A stretch of 64,000 bases of DNA. It comes from Piezodorus guildinii. Its lineage: Eukaryota > Arthropoda > Insecta > Hemiptera > Pentatomidae. The DNA is taken from the NCBI GenBank assembly GCA_023052935.1, contig CM041292.1:107997906-108061905 (forward strand), written 5' to 3'. A program made the position numbers and the translations under genes. Of the stretch, positions 57,201 to 64,000 are shown in pieces (within the stretch, counting starts at the first letter, position 1; each line of letters starts with the position of its first letter). The notes beneath the pieces are model-generated. The model was given only the letters and a program-made list of their open reading frames with translations, was not told the origin of the DNA and did no database searches.

Positions 57201-57976
57201 CTGGTACAACGTTAAAGTTGGTGTTGTTATTTACATATTCACCTCCAGCTTTGCTGTCACCTCCGCTTGTTTGTAATGCATGATATGAAAATTTATTAAC
57301 TTGGTTTTATATTTTGTTTGTTTATTAATTTAACGTCACTTTATGCAACTGTGGATAATAAGACGATGCTACGGTGGGAGTCTTAAATTTTGCCTATCCA
57401 GGTTTTATTAGGATAGGGATCTTTAACGAGTACCTGACATCGCACAGGCTCGGGACCACCTCTTAACGTCCCCTCCGAAGGACGGCATAACTAAGGATTT
57501 TTTACTCCCCTAGGACCACCTGCGGGTTTGAACCCGTGACTTTTGGCTTAGGAGACTGTTATGCTAACCATCCAGCTACAAGTGATCCCGGTTTTATATT
57601 TTTATTAATAAAGTTAATCAACATATAAATATATGTCTTGCGCGTCTATGATTTCTCGATGAATGCACAAAAGAAAAAAATATATTTATATTTGATCCGA
57701 AAAAAGTAAATAGCATTATCCACGACCTAAAAAAAAGCTCACTGAATACCAAAATCATTAACAGTTATGAATGATTGTAATATTTAGGACGCTTTCTAGC
57801 AGCGATAATTGGCATGCTTTCTTGCCATTTAGCAGATGTTATTAATGGCAACCGTCTTAATTTTATGATTATCTTCATAGTTTGGAAATCATTTTTTCCA
57901 AACGTTTATTCCTCACCATCGACGTCTTCAACTGAAACGTACGTTAATGCTTCTGAAATAAAAAAAAAAAAAAAAA

Positions 57977-58021
<45 letters not shown>

Positions 58022-60745
58022 ATAAAACCTACCAATAATCTAAACTTCACTGTGCATACCAAACATCTCGCACATAAAACTACCACCACTTCCGTATGAC
58101 GTATTGGAAGATCAGTAGTGCTGATAAGTCGTGGGACTTCAAGATCGTATCTTTCCAGTTTGTTAACATGCAAGTCTGTTGGCTAAGAGATGATTATAAG
58201 ATTCATTAATTTGTTCACTTCATATCACATTAAGGATGCAATGTAGCGTGGGTATGCTGTCAGTGACGAGGAGTATCATAAATAATATTTGCAACTTAAA
58301 AATTTAAGGCGAAATTAGCTTCTTGGATGCTAATATACTATTAAATGGAGTCATATACGTATATATTTTACTGTTTGAAAAAATATTTTTTTGTGCTCGA
58401 ATCGTGCATTAATTTGAAATAATGAAGACAACAAAGGTGGATTCTTTAATAATTTTTATTTCTAAGGGGGCGCCGAGTTGAAATTCGTTTGTGGCAGATT
58501 ATTATTTATTTACTTACTTCAGCCGTTGAGGTGCCTGAGATAAGGAGCCCACTCTTGATCTCACTCAGCTTCTATAAAGGGGGTATCCAAAAAACCTGTC
58601 GCTTAGCGCGATATTGGACTATTCACTTGTTTGCTAGACGTTGGCCAAGAAACAGTATGAATCCTATTTCTGTATTTTTGAAATAATCGATAAATATTGC
58701 TTTCAGGTTTTGAGTATATAAAAGTACCAAAACTACAATCTGAACTCAGTTTTGGATCAAAAAGAGACCGCACAGTATTTCCTGACTTACCAGGAGTGAT
58801 GGTGAAACATGAACCAATACAAAGTTCACATCCAAAGAAATCCAAGAGTACTGTTTGGTAAGCATTAAAGAAGAAAAATAATATTTTTTTCGTTTTCAAA
58901 TATCAATCGAATTATATAACACAGCTCATGAATATTATTGAGAAGTTTTTTCTATCTAAACAGAATAACTTGAAATAAAATAAAATTGGGCGTTGTGAGA
59001 GAATCACCCTATTTTCCTTAATTAGTCTAAAATAATATAGCCTTACCCTAAGCATTGAATACTTTAAATTTATTGTCTTAAAAAAAGTTTCTACCTTCAA
59101 AAATTTCCATCTAAGGTTTGGTTTTTACTCTCACACGTTTGAGAAAAAGTATTTAGTTAATTTTTAAAATTTAATTAAGGAATGAATCCTAGATATTCAC
59201 TATGGTGATGGTAGGGATTCACCTATGGTTTAGTGGCTAGTATAACAGCCCTATGCCCTAGGTCGAGTGTTCTATCCTAGCAGATGACCTAGGTCTTTTT
59301 AAAGGGAGCAAACGAAACTTGGTTATGGTATTATGGCATCAACCTAAAATGGTGTTCCCACCCCTGTGTGATGTCAAGTACTCCTTAAAGTCCCTTATCT
59401 TAATTAAACCTGGATAGATTTAAAACACAGCATGAAGTGACTTTAAGTGAATAAACAAATAATACCTGGCTATGCCAAAAGAAATGAGCAATTTTACATC
59501 TCTTTAAAATATTAATTTAAAAAAAAAAAGTTTAAGTTTCAATATTTAAGTATAGACAATTCTAGCATTTAGAGTTCTTGCCTTAAATTGATAGATGAGG
59601 GGATCATTGCTATTATAGTAATTGAATAAGGAATCCCTTGAAAATTCTGTTGGTTGTAACCACTTCAGTGGCAGATCCAGGGACAGTTCTGGGTGAGAAC
59701 TTTTGATTTTAAGGAGGAATGATGTTTTGCAGAAGAAGGAGGAAATTTTTAACATATTTGCAAACTTAAATACACCAACACTATTTTCCATTAACTCACC
59801 ACTAATGATATGAATACTTATTAAGTATGTGTTTACAGTGCTTTAAATAATTCATCATCAATTTATTTTTTTCTTGTGGTCAATAGTGGAGGAGAGAGGA
59901 GTTTCCTCTTCTTCACCCTATGCCACTTCAGACATGAAACTATTAGGGAAGTAAAAGATATCTTGCCACACAAATAAAATAAAATAATTGTTTTTTGGTT
60001 TATTATTTTCAATAATAAATGTTTGTATTAGACCAATAAAAAATAAAATAAAAGAGCCCTCCTGAAGGAAGAGAAAAAATTACCTGAGGATAGAGAGCTT
60101 AGATGTGTTGAGCTTTAGAATCAATAAAGAGCGAGAAACAAAGAAAAACAAAAACAAAAATTCATCTTTATACTCAAGTCAAAAATTATAAGAGACACGA
60201 TTCCCCAAAACTCGGTTATTATTGATGATAGAGAAAAAAAGGTAAAAAATTTCGAGAACAGGACACCGTGATGAACAAAGAAAAATAAATTTTTAATCCT
60301 ATATGGTCAAATCACAGGAGGTATTTACATATAGAGTATTACTCTTTAATTAAAAAAAATCATTGAAATTGGTCAAGAAATAACAGCGAAATAGCATTTT
60401 GAAATTAGCAGTGGTGATAGGCCATTTTCCTTTGATTAATTTACTGCTTTTCATATTAGGTAATTGCCTGTAAACAGCTATATGAACAGTTACTCTAATA
60501 AAGTTATGTGGAAATAATAAACCATAGTGTAATAATTTGCAGTTTTTAAATATGTATATGCACTATTCTCATGTTTATTATTTTATATTTATTTGAGCAG
60601 GTTTGGCAAACAACCTAAATCTGAACAAGAATCAAAAAAATTAACAGTATTTGATGGAATCAACAATAAGCAATTGGAACCAGAGCTAAATGATTTGACC
60701 ACAATGGATTCAATAGAAGAAAACATTTTAACTGAAGAATCTTGA
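45246..60745 (+). CDS. Unrecognised three-exon gene, 157-residue charged protein
   Basis: Exons are 45246-45423, 58707-58857 and 60601-60745 (stop TGA 60743-60745), with consensus GT-AG junctions and matching phases (1 then 2), total 474 bp. Exon 1 encodes an acidic amphipathic, probably coiled-coil segment (MELDDIEEIEAKFTKLAEEV and on to about residue 50), then SAPKPTNIFKQLPGRE. Exon 2 gives FEYIKVPKLQSELSFGSKRD, VFPDLPGVMVKHEPIQ and a Lys/Ser-rich end. Exon 3 gives WFGKQPKSEQESKKLTVFDG and an acidic C-terminus ending EENILTEES. There is no signal peptide or membrane segment. I do not recognise the family. The 13.3-kb first intron is full of repeats and may hide further exons. A possible poly(A) signal AATAAA lies at about 61091. 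Support comes from splice phase, coding-like composition and the promoter-like 5' end. Confidence 0.65.
45424..47764. other. Intron 1 of the three-exon gene, first part
   Basis: AT-rich with a few homopolymers. An open frame of 110 codons at 46827-47159 has no recognisable family and no splice context, so I do not call it a gene. Confidence 0.5.
47765..47925 (-). repeat. HINE-like hairpin-end fragment, diverged
   Basis: TTTCACTTGACTGTATATGA, then AGAAAGGGAAGTATT and TTTTCAACGGAGATAGGCAT, follow the family order, with truncation near ACGATTTGTGTGTG. Confidence 0.6.
47973..48575 (+). mobile_element. SINE family 1 split by an inverted SINE family 2
   Basis: The head (GGATCATCTTAGCAGGGTGA, weakened B box GGAATCAAATCC) runs to 48060. 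The body resumes at 48373 and ends in an (AAC)n-type tail by 48575. The split is the family 2 insert at 48061-48372. Confidence 0.9.
48061..48372 (-). mobile_element. SINE family 2, full length, nested in SINE family 1
   Basis: On the - strand it runs from GGGAGCGGCGTGGTCTAGTG through the B box GGTTCGAATCCC to GTTGTAGTGGTACAGGTTTT. The host sequence TAAGATTTTTTAATA is duplicated exactly (15 bp) at 48046-48060 and 48373-48387. This is the best-preserved family 2 copy, with intact A and B boxes. Confidence 0.93.
48576..50537. other. Intron 1 of the three-exon gene, no features seen
   Basis: AT-rich sequence. I recognise no repeat family or exon here. Confidence 0.5.
50538..50910 (-). repeat. 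HINE-like element, hairpin half
   Basis: It begins with TTTTACTTTCACTTACATAT and follows the family order through CAAAAAGGTCTATGTG and GTCACAGCAACTTTTCC to about AAGTGCCTTTAATTTGG. The distal half is missing. Confidence 0.7.
51306..51383 (-). repeat. Retrozyme unit fragment
   Basis: GGAGATGGTTCGGGTGGCGC, an AT-rich stretch, then CCGATGTTTCG align with the first part of the 51425-51811 unit. It stops inside the GAAAC box exactly where the HINE hairpin end begins, so the HINE copy cut or replaced the rest. Confidence 0.5.
51538..51580 (-). ncRNA. Hammerhead ribozyme, unit 1
   Basis: On the - strand: CTGATGA (51573-51567), one extra A, GGCC (51565-51562), loop CACAATGTA, GGCC (51552-51549), GAAAC (51548-51544), GTC (51543-51541, cleavage expected after C). 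CC before the core and GG after the site close stem I. Helix III is two pairs (A-U, C-G) without a loop, the minimal form expected to work as a dimer. An extra base after A9 is known from a viroid hammerhead (chrysanthemum chlorotic mottle viroid), so it does not rule out activity. Confidence 0.75.
51742..51783 (-). ncRNA. Hammerhead ribozyme, unit 2
   Basis: This has the same core as unit 1: CTGATGA (51776-51770), extra A, GGCC (51768-51765), loop CACAAGTA (one base shorter), GGCC (51756-51753), GAAAC (51752-51748), GTC (51747-51745). The flanks differ more than the core does, so the ribozyme is the better-kept part of the unit. Confidence 0.75.
52743..53615 (-). repeat. HINE-like dispersed element, reference full-length copy
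   Basis: About 870 bp. One terminus carries GTGTGTTGCCCGCACCAG. The inverted 14-mer ACTTTCACTTACCT lies about 20 bp inside this end. The other end is an imperfect hairpin around TATGAAATATATAGTAAGG, one arm of which is the same 14-mer in most copies. A (GT)n tract (GTGTGTGTGTGTGTG, near 52895-52908) lies in the hairpin-proximal half. There is no coding capacity and no target duplication. These traits match Helentron-associated non-autonomous (HINE/DINE-1-like) elements; the class is inferred. Confidence 0.75.
53636..53665 (+). repeat. Hammerhead-repeat relic next to a HINE end
   Basis: GAGCCGAAACATCGGCAAAA keeps the GAAAC box, but the CUGANGA half is absent. It begins about 20 bp after the HINE terminus and is the inverse of the relic at 30290-30340. 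Confidence 0.4.
53808..53925 (-). repeat. HINE-like element, terminal fragment
   Basis: It repeats the last 120 bp of the copy ending at 53615 (TTCAATTTAATYAATTCTTT to GTGTGTTGCCTGCACCAG), suggesting a local duplication. Confidence 0.75.
54162..54244. repeat. Near-perfect 23-bp hairpin
   Basis: The arm at 54162-54184 (AGGAAAATCACGATAGCCAG plus TAG) and the arm at 54222-54244 are reverse complements with one mismatch, separated by a 37-nt loop. The size and pairing could fit a microRNA precursor or the core of a tiny inverted-repeat element. No homologue is seen in the window. Confidence 0.6.
54272..54440 (+). repeat. HINE-like element, diverged terminal fragment
   Basis: It starts AATCTAGTGCACACAACTTA and follows the family for about 170 bp (AACATTTATTTTAGATTATA, ATCACTTAACTCTATGTCAT) before fading out. 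Confidence 0.6.
54441..57315. other. Intron 1 of the three-exon gene, distal part
   Basis: Mostly unrecognised AT-rich sequence. Two coding-like patches are discussed as findings: an ATG-to-donor stretch at 55210-55293 (+) and 56688-56882 (-). Neither is called as a gene. Confidence 0.45.
57316..57589 (-). mobile_element. SINE family 1, full length
   Basis: On the - strand it has GGGATCACTTGTAGCTGGAT, the B box GGGTTCAAACCC and the full body. The perfect 13-bp duplication GGTTTTATATTTT at 57303-57315 and 57590-57602 fixes the ends. It is one of the two best-preserved family 1 copies in the window. Confidence 0.93.
57959..58024. repeat. (A)n(TA)n simple repeat
   Basis: About 20 A residues are followed by TA dinucleotides with one phase break. 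Confidence 0.95.
58470..58680 (+). mobile_element. SINE family 2, diverged
   Basis: GGCAGATTATTATTTATTTA, CAGCTTCTATAAAGGGGGTA and GTTGGCCAAGAAACAGTATG follow the family 2 order. The tRNA head is mostly lost (GAGTTGAAATTCG in the B-box position). It ends about 25 bp before the acceptor of exon 58707-58857. Confidence 0.65.
59216..59460 (+). mobile_element. SINE family 1, diverged
   Basis: The head TAGTGGCTAGTATAACAGCC, a degenerate B box, GGTGTTCCCACCCCTGTGTG and the AATAAACAAATAA tail show the family order with many changes and a deletion. Confidence 0.75.
59461..60600. other. Intron 2 of the three-exon gene, remainder
   Basis: AT-rich. I see no recognisable repeat or exon apart from the SINE at 59216-59460. 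Confidence 0.5.
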
Positions 60746-62079
60746 ACGTTCCGATGAAATGCAGGATTAAATTAAAAAAATTATAGAACAAGATGGTGAT
60801 GTTTAAATTAGTAGGGACTTTTAGTTCCATCTAAACAATGGCCTTAAAGGATACAATCAATTTAATATAATTTAAAATTGAATAGAATTAATCATAAATT
60901 CCGAAATTTAAACAAGTTAATTGTGAATATAGACTATAAAATTTAAGTAATTTAGAAATAATGTGGTGTTATAATGTCTAAAATTTAATGTTTTTGCTTT
61001 TGTTTCCCCCAATAATTTCATGTTTACATTTATGCTTATTAAATGATTTGAATCGCAACCAAGAAAGGGGTCTATAAAAAGTTGAAATATAATAAATCTC
61101 TTTTTAAAGAGCTGAAAAAAATTAGCATAATTTAACTAGATGGAGATAACACAAGGCACCAATCAACAGTTATTTATCAGGTAAAAATAATTATTTCCAT
61201 TAAAATATATATTTAAAACTTTTCTTTCAAAAGGTTTAGCTGTTCTACTTTTTAGGGCAACCTAAATTCATATAATGAATGAAATAGACTTCCATGGATT
61301 TTTTTAAACCATTAAATTGGGTAAATGTATCATTATTAAAAATGAGAAATGATAAACATTCAGCAGTACAGTAGGATGACCCAGAAGAAGGCAAAAACAA
61401 GACAGGGCTATTCCAAGATTTTTTTTTAAAGAGGCAACCATTAACAGCATTATATTCTAATCATCCTCCTTGTTATCCCCTTACTAATGGAAAAAAAAAA
61501 AAAAAAAGGCTACTATTTGAACCAAGGTTATTCAGCAGGAGTAATCAGGTTATCATCCATTAGTCTCTTAATCATTATTACTGCTACTATTAGTATGTTA
61601 ATAAATGTTTTAATATGTAAAAAAAAAAAAAAAAAAAAAAAACATGAATGAAAGCAGCAATTATCTTCCATCAATCTTCTTTACAAGTTGACTTTGTTTT
61701 ATGGCTAGTCACTCTTTCCTCTATCTTCCCCTTTTTACTTGTAGTGTTGCTCCACAATAAGCAACATCACAATAATTGTAGACATCTAAACAACAATAAT
61801 TTAGCCCCAAAATAACAATCAGTCATGAATGCCTCTGTCAAGTTTGTAATTTTCTTTTGTAAAATAAATAACTATTTGTGGATAAATAGATTGGTAAAAA
61901 TTATACTTATTATGTCTTTTTATAAATCTTTTACATTTTATTGAATTAAAATATATTTTTGTATCAATGATTGATGCCAGTTTCTTTATTATTTATTACT
62001 AACTTTCTTTTACTAAATAAAGATGATTTTTTCTATTTAATTATGCAATTCTTCTATGAATCCTATCATATTAATTATG

Positions 62080-62153
<74 letters not shown>

Positions 62154-62222
62154 TTTTTTTGAAGATCTATTGAATATATAATGTTATTTCATCATACATT
62201 CAATGAAATCATATGTCAAATA
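60746..62222. other. 3' flank of the three-exon gene with simple repeats
   Basis: It includes the presumed 3' UTR (AATAAA at about 61091), poly(A) runs near 61490 and 61619, and a (TA)n tract at about 62083-62150. No gene is seen. Confidence 0.5.
62083..62150. repeat. (TA)n microsatellite
   Basis: About 34 uninterrupted TA units. Confidence 0.97.
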
Positions 62223-63755
62223 CACTGAACAGCAAAAAAATCAGAACACTGTACACTGCTTACAAAATACTGAAACAACCAAATACCTACTGCATCTCAT
62301 AAAGTAGTGTTATTTTTCTTTAAAGGTGGAGTATAAGGTCCATAGAAAACATCAAAACTTTAATGTAAAAATAAGGTGTTGACCTGATAAAAAAAAAAAA
62401 TTTAATGAAAAAATAACAATGTTTGCAATTTAAGTAAAAACGTCTTCTGAATGATAACCTGACATTAAATAAACAAATCCTCTTGTCCCAAAGTTGACTT
62501 GGAGGCTTAGTAGTGTATGATTTCTCCTCTTGCCAATATGATAGCTTCCAACCTTTTTGGCTTACTTTGTATCAGGCCATCAGTGCGATATTGCGGAATT
62601 CCCTTTCACCACAGCTGTTCCTAGCTCTTAGAGGCTTAATGGGGACCTCAATCATTGTCAAACTGCCGAGCCCAGGTGTGGTCAATGGGCCACTACTAGA
62701 GGGTCCGGGTTCGATCTTCTTCCAGATAATCACTACAATATTTTGCCCTGTAAACACGGGCATTGTCATGCATTCATCAGACATTGTAATCAATAAAACA
62801 GGCAAAAGGGACCACAATATCATGTAAAACATAGGTAATGTAAATTTGTGAATTTATTGACATCCTTTCAAACGCCGAGTCTGTACGAGCACCAGAAAAT
62901 ATGACCCCAAATCAATACAGAGCCTCCACCAAAACTGTACTGCAATACTACACTGAGCAAACCATTCACTACACCTCCTTCACACTCTTGCTCGTCCATC
63001 TGGAGCATAAAGGGAAAATCTGGACTCATCTGTGAAGTTTACATTGCTCCTTTCTTAATCTTTTCAGTGTCATAATTCAAAGCTCATTCGGGTGAGCCGT
63101 CTGATGCACTGCAGTCAAAATAGGATCGGTGACTGCAACCCTGGAATGCAGGCTAACTTTATGCAACCTCCTATGCACCGTATCCACACTTGCCATCACA
63201 TTCCGTGCAGATTGTTTACCTTAAAGCTGTCTGGTTACGATTTCTTTGTGCCTCCATGACAATAAATAGGTAGCCTGCAGGTCCTGTCACCCTTGACCGC
63301 CCTGAAACAGATCTCCTTGAGTGTTGGCCAGTCTCTTCATGAAGTTGGATGGTTCTTAGACATACGAGTATGTCTTGGAAATGCCCAAGGATCTTGCGAT
63401 GTATCCCTGGCTTCTTCCATCTTCTGCTACAGCAAGAATCTGGACAGCTGTCAATGGACCCACAACCAAGTTTATTTTATTAAAATCACTTTTGAGAAGA
63501 CAAAAAATTGAAAACAAAATTAGAGTGACTTTTAGGTAGTACGAACTGGCCTAGCAGAGACAATGGCGATACTGATATATACTTCATCATGAAGCCCAGA
63601 GGCTTTATGATCTCTAATGCTTTAGATATATAATCCTTAAATATACATATGGTCATTCACATTTTCTAACCGCAACAAGACTCTAGGGTAGATATATACA
63701 TTATTTCAGTTTTGTAAGAAATGTATGGGTGGTCCATTTTTTTTGCTGTTGAGTG
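62223..63755 (-). mobile_element. Full-length, decayed Tc1-like transposon
   Basis: The ends CACTGAACAGCAAAAAAA and (reverse) CACTCAACAGCAAAAAAA are flanked by TA at 62221-62222 and 63756-63757. On the - strand, transposase fragments are legible in shifting frames: DESRFSLYAPDGRARV near 63000, GGGSVLIWG near 62920, MHDNARVYRAKYCSDYLEED near 62750 (second catalytic Asp kept) and, distally, the remains before WPIDHTW. Stops and frameshifts are frequent. It differs in its terminal repeats from the Tc1 at 14046-15592, so the two are separate families. Confidence 0.85.
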
Positions 63756-63757
63756 TA

Positions 63758-64000
63758 GTTACTGTCTTATACAAATTAAGTGCAATATTTTTCTCTAGAC
63801 CATACTGCTCCCTATGATATGACTTCTTTGTAAATATGATAAAAATTAAATAATAATAAATAAAAATTAATATTAACAGCGATATTGTCCTGAAGCTTGG
63901 ATAAATCGCTAAAGCATTGAAGTTAGAACTAATGTAACTTCAGTAAATAAAGTTATTGTATGGAAGAGGACACTAATTCACATATATATTAACGTACATG
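63758..64000. other. Unannotated end of window
   Basis: AT-rich sequence with nothing recognised. Confidence 0.5.

Overview
This is eukaryotic, AT-rich, intron-rich animal genomic DNA, most likely from an arthropod and probably an insect. Three spliced genes lie in a dense background of transposable elements: jockey-like and R1/LOA-like LINEs, Tc1/mariner elements, and two tRNA-derived SINE families. The species cannot be named from sequence alone. There are no bacterial operons, CRISPR arrays or free-standing tRNA or rRNA genes.

Genes. (1) 881-12697, + strand: the last seven coding exons of IFT54/TRAF3IP1, an intraflagellar-transport complex B subunit; the 5' exons lie outside the window. 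(2) 18617-35000, - strand: a complete ten-coding-exon GTF2H1, the p62 subunit of TFIIH, with a probable non-coding first exon near 36.06-36.27 kb. Its exon 4 lacks one base relative to the conserved frame. (3) 45246-60745, + strand: a three-exon gene for a 157-residue charged protein that I do not recognise. IFT54 and GTF2H1 converge; GTF2H1 and the small gene diverge across about 9 kb that holds a dead LINE.

Elements. IFT54 introns carry a SINE and a 5'-truncated LINE with perfect target duplications, an internally deleted mariner, and a jockey copy inserted head-on into an older inverted jockey. The 5.7-kb GTF2H1 intron 20740-26405 holds a 13-copy tandem array with a 197-bp core monomer and higher-order structure. 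A dispersed family of about 870 bp (about 13 full or partial copies) has a terminal hairpin, a subterminal inverted 14-mer and an internal GT-rich tract, as in Helentron-associated (HINE/DINE-like) elements. A 3.7-kb dead LINE at 39.6-43.4 kb contains a GC-rich 93-bp coding minisatellite.

Most notable find. At 51425-51811 about 1.9 tandem copies of a 204-bp unit interrupt a HINE-like element and are flanked by a 10-bp target duplication. Each unit carries, on the - strand, the conserved core of a minimal hammerhead ribozyme. A second subfamily at 9046-9086 has a different but still complementary stem II. This is the architecture of a metazoan retrozyme, a non-autonomous retroelement that spreads through self-cleaving circular RNA.
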